From Enoplolaimus lenunculus (lineage: Eukaryota; Nematoda; Enoplea; Enoplida; Thoracostomopsidae): a stretch of DNA of 64,000 bases. Location of the stretch: contig JASANG010001382.1 in the NCBI GenBank assembly GCA_030248215.1, forward strand, positions 62,001 to 126,000, read 5' to 3'. A program made the position numbers and the translations under genes. Positions within the stretch are counted from its first letter, which is position 1. Every line of letters begins with the position of its first letter. The notes below the pieces were generated by a model. That model was not told where the DNA came from. It saw only the letters and a list, made by a program, of their open reading frames with translations, and did no database searches. Shown piece after piece: positions 34,605 through 43,959 of this stretch.

Positions 34605-34918
34605 CAGGGTACAATCGGAGGTCTGCCTCCGGCTCCGACGGAAAATCGACCTCCGGTAGAAATTTTGCCGGAGGTTCCGGCAATTTCGGTAGTAAAATTT
34701 TGCATAATTTTCCTAAATTTATCTGTTTAGCTCGTTTCGATTGACTTTTTGACACAATTTTCATGAAAGAGTTGTCGAAATTTGGCAGAAAATTAGCGTG
34801 AATCAAGCAACTTAACAACATTTTGCAGATATTGGCTAAAAATTAATTAACCATCATTTTTACTGCTTAATTTCGCCTCACCTCCGGCTCCGATTTTTTC
34901 ACTTCCCGTTGCACCCTG
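34605..34918. mobile_element. CAGGGTGCAACCGG-family element
   Basis: It begins CAGGGTACAATCGGAGG and ends CACTTCCCGTTGCACCCTG, with CTCCGGCTCCGA words replacing the usual TTCCGG words. Flanking CCTCTGAA and ACTCTCAA match at 6 of 8 positions. Confidence 0.65.
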
Positions 34919-35614
34919 ACTCTCAACTAAAAAGAAAATAACAAAATTTGCGATGTTTCTCTAAAACGAAAACCAATTTTTGCGAAACGAATATCCGATT
35001 TACACCCCGGTATATTCTACTGCTATCTCACAAGTTTGTCCACAATCATACCCTGATTTATTAATGACCAGCATCAAGTTTTTATATTGCCTTTATCAGT
35101 GTCGCTGCTAAACAGCTCTTATTCACTATGTATTTATACCCGTAGCCCGCTCACCTTCATAGGGGGCTGAAGTAGCTTAGAAGGGGCATACAATGGGTTC
35201 GCTGACTTACAAGCAGGTTTAAAAATTTTCGTGGATGCCGAGAAATTTTTCCGACTGGCTAAAGCCTCCCTGGCCCCGTCTACAAGCCAGCATGTATTAA
35301 AACGCAAACAAACCAGTCTTTGCTGAAATGCATGGTGTTGAAATACAGCAAGGTGCGTATCAAGTACCTGTTTTAAATACACAGCATAAGGACTTGCAAT
35401 TTGTGCAATAATTTGCATGCTTGCAAATTGCAATTTCTATAATAGTTTGCATGCTTACAGCGTTTGCATATTTGGAAATGCGTTGCTTTAAGTTTTAAAA
35501 TTGAAAGATTAATGTTACTACTAACAACAATGCCTTTCATTTGAAACTTGAAGCTCAAACTTCGACTACTGTGTCTGATTCGTTTTAGTTTCAAGTATTA
35601 GTATATGTCGAAGG
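34919..35614. other. Intergenic DNA without a recognised gene
   Basis: A 99-codon minus-strand frame at 35134-35433 has no recognisable domain. It contains GCAAATTGCAATTT-type repeated words but no clear element. Confidence 0.5.
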
Positions 35615-35886
35615 CCAATCTGCTATTCAGGCCAATTTTACCAATTGGCGTAGATCAATGTGCTATTGTCAGCAAATAGTAGTTTGGCCTGGCCAAATAG
35701 TGATTGATATCGCAAAACAACAGTGATGTACGAACGCTGATTGGCTGACGGTATTGCGTCTGTCCAAATAATCAAATCAGATTGGTAAATGAAGTTCAAT
35801 AGCAGTTTAGCCCAGGCCACATTGCTATTACATAAAATAGCAGATTGGTCCAGGCTAATTAGTAATTAGCCTGAATAGCAGATTGG
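35615..35886. mobile_element. Foldback MITE, CCAATCTGCTATTCAGG ends
   Basis: The terminal 17 bp are a perfect inverted repeat (CCAATCTGCTATTCAGG / CCTGAATAGCAGATTGG). Related words such as AATAGCAG and GGCCTGGCC or GGCCAGG recur inside on both strands. It was seen once in this window. The target duplication is not clear. Confidence 0.65.
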
Positions 35887-36259
35887 TTTACGATATATAC
35901 ATTTTTTAGTATTAAAACACTTAAGTTATTTTTATCTGAGTTTACAAAAATAAATCTAAATTGAATTTTATCATTAATATTGTATGGTTTAGCGAAATGA
36001 CTGTTGTAACAACGCTCAAACATAACATGCCAGGATTTTTCAACAATCATTCGCCGCAGTCCAGCAGAGTAAGTTTGTCTTTGAATTCAATTTTCCTGAA
36101 TCGAGGGTGTGTTCTGTCTGATTGAATACGATTTTACTATATATGGCCCAATTGCGGCAACTTGCTAAACACAGTAGTAAGTCTTCCATAGGTCTCGTTA
36201 AGCAGCTGGTTGTCGGACGAATTGCTATGGGTCGGAGTAAAACTGTCGAGTAGATTTGC

Positions 36260-36444
36260 GGCCAATGCAAAGAACAAGGGAAGCATTTTCATTAAGCCTA
36301 AGCCTTAGCCTAAACGTAAGAATAAGTTTATGCCTAAGGCTAAACCTAAGCCTAAACCAAGCAAAAAACAATTAGTCTAAAGCTTAAGCGTATTCTATTG
36401 CAGTCCCACAGAAAAACGTTCCACCCCTGATCTTTACATGGGCC
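36260..36444 (+). mobile_element. hAT-like TTAGGC MITE (type 2), complete
   Basis: The ends GGCCAATGCAAAGAACAAGG and CCCCTGATCTTTACATGGGCC flank a short CCTAAG core. GATTTGC lies directly outside both ends (36253-36259 and 36445-36451), a 7-bp match consistent with an 8-bp duplication. Confidence 0.8.
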
Positions 36445-36570
36445 GATTTGCTGAATTCAAACATTTTATTTCGTTCGGGCAATTGTCGCAATATTGTTTT
36501 ATCGACAACTCTCAAACAGGTTGAGATCGCAAATTGTACATAGCTTTTTAGCGAAACTAAGATTCACAAA

Positions 36571-37993
36571 ATGGAGGTTGAAATTGCTTACAGAACACCA
36601 AACAAGTTACATTTGACCATAAATTTTAAAATAAATCGTCGAATCGCCAAAAATTTAAAACCACTCGACTCAGCTCTGCAAGTTGTGTTCAATGGTGGTA
36701 AATCTAAACGGGTAACAGCTAAATTGTTTCAATCGCAAAGCCTGAACATCTGGCTTAAAACTTCGATAGAAATTATTTATTCAAAAGTCAAACTTGGTTG
36801 ATAATGACTGAGCAGGTAACGTGAAAAGTTGCAACATCAGATTTGGGTGATAAAAACCCATTGCGGATGGTAACAGGGATGAACTGGATTCCCTGTGCTG
36901 CGTGAGGCAGTGACGGTTCCTGTAATTTCCGTAGAGGGCGAATGCCATAAGCCGGTCAGGATAGGAGTATACGACGGTGTTTAGTTCTGAGGGTTTGCAG
37001 TTCAAAGTGAGGCGCGTTCTTACGAGGGTTTGATCCCATGACTGACCGATGTAAAGATCAGGGGCGGAACGTTTTCCTGTGGGACGAGGAAAGAATAAGC
37101 TTAAGCTTTAAACTATTTTTTGCTTCGCTCAAGCTTAGGTTTACGCTTAGACTTAGGCTTAGTCTTAGGCTTAGGCTCAATAGGCTTAAGAATATGCTCA
37201 TACTTACGCTTATGCTTATGCTTAGGCTTAGGCTTAGGCTTTAGGAATATACTCTTAAATACTGTTCCGCCACTGTTCTTTACATTGGCCCCATGACCCA
37301 TGGCCGGAAGATGCTTAGCTGGCTAGAAAACGCATGTTGCGCTTCTGATGAACCATTTGCATCGCAAACTGTTTTTAACCCCTTCTCACATTGAGTGGCC
37401 TATAGGCAACTCAGCACAGTGTATATGCGTTAAATAATATATATCGCACCGTGTTTAACAATTGCAACACGTATACATAGTACTAAATCACCACAAGACG
37501 TGAGAGCCCCCTCGGGCTCGAGCGTCAAGCTCCTATAGGCGAGTGGTGATGGCATACGCCTCCCACTCCAGTCACTGGAGTTCGAATCCTAGCATAAAAG
37601 TAGGTTTCAGGGGAAATAGAAAATATTCATGGGAGAAAGGGTTAAACAACAGGGATGTGGGAAATACAATGCCCTTGCATCTAACTCTCCTGTGAGGCAG
37701 CGAAAACGAACATCGATTTTCACTAGAAACGCAATATCTGACCACACCATCAAATACGCAATTTGTATTATCAGTTCAGTGCAGTTTTTTTGAAACAGAG
37801 TCAACGGTCACAAGACAAAGATCCCGAATCTGCTGACACTACAGCTTCAGCTGTAAGCATCAGAAGAAAACGAATGCATCACTGGACGATATCTGTCGTT
37901 GCATTTTTTGTTATTTTAGCAGCATTTTCAGGAGTTTTGTATTTACTTCGTTTACGAGGTGGTGCAAGCAACGTTGGATTTGTTCAAAATTAA
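36571..37993 (+). CDS. Candidate two-exon gene for a small single-pass membrane protein
   Basis: I do not recognise this protein. A frame starting MEVEIAYRTPNKLHLTIN in a good start context (AAAATGG) can be read over 36571-36711, to a possible donor CGG|GTAACA in phase 0. A second frame at 37799-37993 follows a possible acceptor (TTTTTTTGAAACAG) in the same phase. Joined they give 111 residues: a basic N-terminal part, a Ser/Asp-rich linker, the basic stretch RRKR, a hydrophobic segment at about residues 76-97 (ISVVAFFVILAAFSGVLYLL) and a short tail. That layout would fit a membrane anchor. The intron would hold a type 2 hAT-like MITE and a piggyBac-like MITE. The donor is weak, and further exons or two separate genes are possible. 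Confidence 0.35.
37044..37290 (-). mobile_element. hAT-like TTAGGC MITE (type 2), inverted, complete
   Basis: The ends GACCGATGTAAAGATCAGGG and CGCCACTGTTCTTTACATTGG are flanked by CCATGACT (37036-37043) and CCATGACC (37291-37298), an 8-bp duplication with one difference. The core is a TTAGGC array with TATGCTCATACTTACGC spacers. Confidence 0.8.
37375..37645 (+). mobile_element. piggyBac-like MITE with tRNA-like segment, complete
   Basis: It is bounded by TTAA, with inverted ends TTAACCCCTTCTCACATTG and GGGAGAAAGGGTTAA. Near the left end lies a hairpin (GAGTGGCCTATAGGCAACTC; a perfect palindrome in sister copies). The right half holds A-box (TAGGCGAGTGG) and B-box (AGTTCGAATCC) matches. It is the best whole copy of the family. 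Confidence 0.8.
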
Positions 37994-38069
37994 AATTGAG
38001 TTCTTTGGCTCAAGTAAAGGCGTGCATTTATCACTGTACCGTAAACCTTGAGTTACGCCGATGACTATA

Positions 38070-38279
38070 AACTGTAAAAATGGTGAGTCAAATTGACTCT
38101 CTCCAAAATAGGCTGTCCGGAACTACACAAATTGAGTCAAATTCGACTCTGTCAGAGTCAAACGTGCGACTCAGTGAGTTGAATTTAACTCTGGCTGAGT
38201 CGGATTTGGCTCAGTTTGCGTAGTCGCGTAGAGCCTATTTCGGAGAGAGTCAATGTGACTCACCAATTTTTTGGCAGTG
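38070..38279. mobile_element. Near-palindromic TA-flanked MITE (GAGTCAAATT family)
   Basis: It starts AACTGTAAAAATGGTGAGTC and ends ACTCACCAATTTTTTGGCAGTG, with TA outside both ends. The two arms are near-complete inverted repeats. Confidence 0.8.
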
Positions 38280-38533
38280 TAGCTAAAGTGTAAATGTTAA
38301 TTTTAAAGCCTAAATCCAAAGGCTAAGCGGGTACGTGCGTAAGCCTTTGACTGTATGGGGATGAGATGCAAATAACAGTTTGGGCCGTTAATGAAGATTT
38401 GAGCTAAAACACAAAGTTTCTGCTCAGGGCCTGCAAGTCAGAGAAGAGACTTTAGCGAATCCAGAATATTTTTGACTCATCTTTGATAAATTTCAAGCCC
38501 TCGCAATTATGTTCGCTATACGGGTAGCCTGTT

Positions 38534-38727
38534 GGAACCCATTTAAATATCAGGTGCAGAACGTTTGGGACTAGAATGCTTAGAGTATTAGCTTAAGTTT
38601 TTGACTATTTTTTTGCTTGGCTTAGGCTTACGTTTAGGAATATGCTCATTCTTACGCTTAGGCTTAGGCTTAGGGCTTCGGCTTATGAATATGCTTCAAT
38701 GTTCCGCCCCTGTTATTTCCATTGGCC
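38534..38727 (-). mobile_element. hAT-like TTAGGC MITE (type 2), inverted
   Basis: GGAACCCATTTAAATATCAGG and CCGCCCCTGTTATTTCCATTGG are diverged type 2 ends around a TTAGGC core. CTGTTG lies just outside both ends and may be the remains of a duplication. Confidence 0.65.
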
Positions 38728-39020
38728 TCTGTTGTTCACGGACTTTATACAGTTTGCGTACGTTCAGCGCGTAGGTTTAGCATACGGTACTTGCAGTACA
38801 AGATAGTATTTGCGCAATAATTTAGTTTAACTGTGACTTTATTTTATCGTTTTATATTGTTATGTTTTTAGCTAAATTATCTGAACCCGAATCTTTATGT
38901 GACATTAATTTTAATTTGGGTGTAAGGAGAACAAAGCAAAACTGGATGCCATGGGTTACGGTAACCGTGACACGGTTTTTGCCTTAAGGTTACCCTAACG
39001 CTTGACAAAAGTTTTCCGTC

Positions 39021-39203
39021 CGCCCATGTTACTTTAAGGGGCGTACAGGTTTCTGGTGGGTCTATAAAAAGTAGGTTTAGATTCTAGATTACATTTTTTG
39101 CTTAGGCTTAGGCTTATGCTTGGAACTCATTTTTGCAACGCTTAGGCTTTAGGCTTAGGAATACGCTGAATGTTTTGTTGCGCCCCTCAAAGTACCATTG
39201 ACC
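39021..39203 (-). mobile_element. hAT-like MITE with TTAGGC core (type 1)
   Basis: GCCCATGTTACTTTAAGGGG and CGCCCCTCAAAGTACCATTG are the ends; the landmarks GGTTTCTGGTGGGTCTATAA and ATTCTAGATTACATTTTTTG lie inside in the usual order. Confidence 0.75.
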
Positions 39204-39328
39204 GAAGATGTTTACAAATTTATTTATGCGTAAAAAGTTCACAAATCTTGGGTTGAGAGAACGTGTATAGTAAAAGTTCCAGAAACTGAAAAACAAAGGA
39301 ATATTTTCATTTCGATATAGGTATATAC

Positions 39329-39570
39329 CAGGGTACAACAGGAGTTGAAAAATGCCGGATACGGAGCCGGAGGTCACCGAAGTATACCTACCGGAAACGG
39401 AGCCAAAAGTGAAGTAGGAGATGGAACTAAATTAGCGGAATTGTTAAAATTGTAGTAGACGTTTTTATAAATGAAACGCACCAAACAATTTGAAATATGA
39501 TAATGCAAAATTTCACTGCCGAAATTGTCAAAACCTGCGGCACAAATTGTAACGGACCGGTTGTACCCTG
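39329..39570. mobile_element. CAGGGTGCAACCGG-family element
   Basis: It begins CAGGGTACAACAGGAG and ends ACCGGTTGTACCCTG. GGAGCCGGAGGT and GGAAACGGAGCC words fill the left part. No target duplication is visible. Confidence 0.6.
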
Positions 39571-40177
39571 AACCTTTTGAAACAAATTTTTTCCATATGA
39601 AAACAAAAACCATTGGGCATTCGAAACAGCGAAGCATTTTAATATTTTAAATGACTTTTTATTAGCTTTGATATATTTGTTTCATTGCAATTTTGATGCA
39701 TTCTCCAGTGTTTATTCATTGTTTATATTGACGTTAATAAAAAGTTTTCCAAAGTATAAAGCATCATTTTCCTTTATCCCGCAGGCGGTGATTTTTAAAA
39801 AAATGGATTTCGAAAAATTTTTCTAAAGAAAAATGGCAAATTTTTAAGATTTTGGATAAATTTCGCAATTTTTATTTCATTTCGAATATTGCAGTATATC
39901 TCCAATGAAAGATTGCGGTGCTATAGACGTGATTCTTAGAACGTTTAGCGTACAAATATCGGAATTTCCTTATTTCTATCACGGAAACGGATACCGATAT
40001 TTACCGCAAACGGACATAAATATCCGGTTATACCCTGGCCATAGGTGAAAATTTAGAAATGACGTGAAGTCAACATGGGACTAAGCGTGTTCAACCTGTA
40101 CCTATAACGTAACCATGCGTATGCGAAGTAAGTAAACGAAGTTTGAGTTTTTCAATTTGTTTAAAAATTGAAGTTGC
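39571..40177. other. Intergenic DNA with a further repeat end
   Basis: TATCCGGTTATACCCTGG near 40022-40039 is another right end of the CAGGGTGCAACCGG family whose partner is not clear. No gene is seen. Confidence 0.5.
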
Positions 40178-40384
40178 TTAGCCCTTTATCACATGAATAG
40201 ACCTACTTTTATGCTAGGATTCGAACTCCAGTGACTGGAATGGAAGGCGTATACCATCACCACTCAGCTATAGGAGCTTGACGCTCGAGCTCGAGGGGGC
40301 TCTCACGTCTTGTGGTGATTTAGTACCATATATACGTCACTGCGCTGAGTTGCCTATAGGCAACTCAATGTGAGAAGGGGTTAA
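40178..40384 (-). mobile_element. piggyBac-like MITE with tRNA-like segment, inner deletion
   Basis: TTAGCCCTTTATCACATGAAT and CAATGTGAGAAGGGGTTAA are the ends. The copy lacks about 65 bp present in 37375-37645. The perfect palindrome GAGTTGCCTATAGGCAACTC is present near the right end. Confidence 0.75.
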
Positions 40385-40874
40385 TTAACAGTGCAAAATG
40401 TAGAGCTCACGCATGCTTTAATACAAGTGCATAAAAAACAATGAGTTCTTTTGCCAGTGTAGAAGCCAGTTTTGCAAGCAACGAATCAAATTTTAGCTTT
40501 AAACAACAAAAATTCTGACCCATTAATCTTTACATTTATCGCTCTTAATAACGGGGACTCAGATAAGTTTACTGTAAAAAGACGGTATCACAATAACTTT
40601 TAGTTACATACTTTTATGTAGGCAAATCACTAAACATGCTACGCCAAACAGAATAGACATGAATACAGAATATGAAAACCGCAATACTTCGTACTATGCA
40701 AATTTCAGCAACACGAAATTGCGGATGCAAAAACAATTCCAGATCAAAATCCGATGGCATATCAAAGCGTGAAACAAAGGGCAAACCAACATCTTTAACT
40801 TCCAATTCTACTCGCCCCATGTGCATAGTATATGCTATGTTAGATGCATGTATACACGTGCACATATAAACATC

Positions 40875-41090
40875 GGCCGCGTGGTGTAATGGGTAGCGCG
40901 CTTGACTCGCGAGCGAGAGGTCCGAGGTTCGATTCCCGGCGTTGCCATATGCTTCGGAGAAATTACGGGGAAAACTATGTGTATATATTCGCTGTACTTC
41001 GAAGAAAAAGGTCGTCCCGACCGTGCAGTTCTGACGGTCTCCTGTTGCGCACAGGGGTTCGAAATTTAACTTTTGAAACCGTGTGATCAA
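40875..41090 (+). mobile_element. tRNA-derived SINE-like element
   Basis: The first 73 nt (40875-40947) look like a tRNA: A box TGGTGTAATGG, an anticodon-type stem CGCTT/GAGCG with a 7-nt loop, and B box GGTTCGATTCC. The loop has A instead of T at position 33 and the acceptor stem has two mismatches, so it is not a working tRNA. The following 140 bp (GAAATTACGGGGAAAACTATG .. GTGCGCACAGG-type end) are the probable SINE body. Confidence 0.6.
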
Positions 41091-41286
41091 CTACCATGAA
41101 ATTCATTACAATCAAATAACAAAACGTTCTGTGAACCTACAACCTGCATCAATAGCATTTAATTTGTCTAAACAAGCTCAACGCTTCTAATAACCAGAAA
41201 CGCTTTTAAAAACCGGAAACCGATCAAACAATCCTTTCAACAAACACTGATGTACGTCTTCAAAGATTAGTTTATATAAAAATAAT

Positions 41287-41465
41287 AGCGAATGTTACTT
41301 TTAAGGGCGTAACAGCCGATTAAGCGTATTCCTAAGCCTAAGCCGAAGCATTACAAAAATGTGTTCTTAAGCCTAAGTCCAAGCAAAAAAATGTAATCTA
41401 GAATATAAACCTACTCTTTTATAGACCCGCCAGAAACGTGGACGTCCCTAAAAGTAACATGGGCC
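41287..41465 (+). mobile_element. hAT-like MITE with TTAGGC core (type 1)
   Basis: CGAATGTTACTTTTAAGGGC and CCTAAAAGTAACATGGGCC are the ends around a short CCTAAG core. No clear duplication. Confidence 0.75.
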
Positions 41466-42149
41466 AAAAAATCATACTACGCACACGAACCAATAAACGT
41501 TTGTATTAAATAGTTAATTCGCAATCTATGTTATTCAACAGTAATTCTATAAACCAACATTTCAACGTTACGTACACAGTATCCCACATCCACAAAGTCG
41601 TGCCAGAATTACAGCATCCGTTAAAATATTCCCAGTAGATACCGGAAACTGTTCCCTTAGAAACCGGAAACTGTTCTCTTAAAATTGCAATAATATATTT
41701 AAGATTACTTCTATACAGCTATATTTGTATACGCGTAAATGAAAAACGCAGAGAAAATCTACATAACTATACAATATGATATTTGGGCATGAGCCGTAGT
41801 TAACAATAACACTAGGCAAGAATATGCAACTTACCTAATTTCGAAAGAAAATATGTACCCAGCGTGCGTTGCGTTTGTGGCTGTCTGGCCTACTCACCAC
41901 GGTGAGTGGTAATCAATAAACCAAAAACTATTCCATTATGTTTCTCAACCACCCACCTTTCTTAACTCGGCTCTAATTGTGCTCTTGGAGCATCCTTTAA
42001 AGCACAAACTACTGAGTAATCCACTCGTGCAAAACTCCTTCAGCACTCGTGCTATAAACGCACTCGTGTTGTATTTGCACTCGTGCACAGCTCAAAAGTT
42101 TGCGCTTCAAACGATACCATAGTGCGCAATAATCGCCTCGCTCTACTCG
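41466..42149. other. Intergenic DNA with CACTCGTGC repeats
   Basis: The word CACTCGTGC or GCACTCGTG occurs several times between about 42020 and 42090 and may be part of an unclassified foldback element. A type 2 element follows, inserted at TCTACTCG. No gene is seen. Confidence 0.5.
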
Positions 42150-42296
42150 TGCCAATGTAAAGAACAGGAGCGCAACAGTATTATAAGCATATTCCTAAGC
42201 CTAAGCTTAAGCAAAGCAAAAAATTAGTCTAAAGCTTAACCTTACTCTTTTCTAGTCACACAGAAAAACGTTCCGCCCCTGATGTTTACATGGGCC
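42150..42296 (+). mobile_element. hAT-like TTAGGC MITE (type 2), complete and short
   Basis: TGCCAATGTAAAGAACAGGAG and CGCCCCTGATGTTTACATGG GCC are the ends, flanked by a perfect 8-bp duplication, TCTACTCG, at 42142-42149 and 42297-42304. Only two or three CCTAAG hexamers remain. Confidence 0.85.
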
Positions 42297-43959
42297 TCTA
42301 CTCGGGTCCAATATTGCACACTTGGAGCAACGTCACGGTGTGCAAGTAATTCTCAAATACTGAATACCACTGTACAATTATTACGTAAGTTTACGCATTA
42401 ATATTCGTTCATAAATCATACAAATCATCCAATTACATTTATGTATGTATTATATAAAAGGAAATGAAAACAATAATAATAATAATAATAGTAATAATAA
42501 TAATGTGTGGCACATTAACACAGGGAAAGCAACAAGACATTAAGCAGTACAGCGCGAGACACACGCTAAATTTATACGTATTAGAATAGCAAAAAATCTG
42601 GCAATTGTACACTTTCCACCCAACACTTTTCGAAATTTTCCCATATTGCAATAACAAAAATCTAAACAGCAAACTTTGACTTACACTTAAGCGTCTGTCT
42701 TTGGGATGGACGAAGTGTGCAAAATGCCGAAATACAAAATGTTCTTCATGCGACTTCAATAAGCACAGTAAATACGCAAATTAATATAACGCATCCGTAA
42801 ACTGACCTTCGTATACAACATCATGTTGTTGGGGGCAAACTGAACCAAACTTTTCCGCGAACATCACCAAATCATACACCCGTTTACATCCATAATCATC
42901 GTACAACTTGCACAAAGTTTGCTAATCTGATCATCTGGCTCCAACAGTTACGCAACCTATCACCAGCGAACGCTGTGACAGATGCCGTTGTGCAACAAAG
43001 TTTGTGCAATAAATTTGCAAATTTTAACCGATACCGAACCTCGAATGGTGGACTTATTATAAAAAGCCTCAAAAAGACGCTTCTGAGACTAAAACGTTAA
43101 CATTTTGGGCAAAATTTATAAAAAAACTAAACCAACGTAAGCCAAACGATGTTACGTTGACGGACTCTACGTATCGTGTAATATTCTAGGATGTATTAAT
43201 TCTTATTAAACAACAGCCAATGCCTTTGAAGTAAACAAAAACAATTAAAATATAAACAGCATATGCTGGACTTACAACGTCCGATCAAACACGCTATTAA
43301 ACCACAAAATACAGTTGCGAAACTTTCGATGCACTCACTGCACACACACAAGTTGTGTAATGATTTTGCAAAAATTGCAAATTGCATGAAATTATTCTTC
43401 GCGAACAAAAGTTCCATATCGTGCACGTTTCAACTGCAAATCAATATTTTACTCCTAAAAGTTAACACGTACACGAAAATACTAAATTGTAGCTGCAAAT
43501 TCACTTCTCCGCTTGAAAAACAAGCCCATAATCAGCCGAGTTGATCTAATTTTTTGAAAATATCTACAGTCAGCCTTGCATGCAGTCAGTAGTAGAACCA
43601 TTATCATACTACACTGCCCAAGTTATCACAACGGACCCCAACTGACCGAAAACAATGACACAATGCAATATTCACCACGTGTGTTGCGAAATTGCCTGCC
43701 ACCTATACGTGGTAAAGTAGGAATCGCCAATAACTTTGTTAACACCAATTGCCAAATACGCGTAGCTTTTTGGATATTCCTGGTGTCAATGCAGCCATAG
43801 AAAATAAAAAGCAACAAAGAAACAAAAAACATCACTCCTTTGGCAATTGATGTTACTCTACTCAATTGTCCCACTCTTATCTCAAACCTACACTCAATTT
43901 TTTCGGAACACCAAGTTTTCAACAAAATAAATACATACAATAAACATGCGGGTGGTTGT
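42297..43959. other. 3' flank of PICALM and intergenic DNA
   Basis: This holds an AAT microsatellite at 42471-42503 and the 3' untranslated region of the minus-strand clathrin assembly gene. Frames of 93-146 codons overlap on both strands near 43260-44066 without recognisable domains and are not called. Confidence 0.45.
42471..42503. repeat. AAT microsatellite
   Basis: About eleven AAT units, one interrupted by AGT. Confidence 0.85.

Noticed and set aside
40875-40947. A functional tRNA gene
   Set aside because: The anticodon loop lacks T33 and the acceptor stem has mismatches; a SINE-like body follows.
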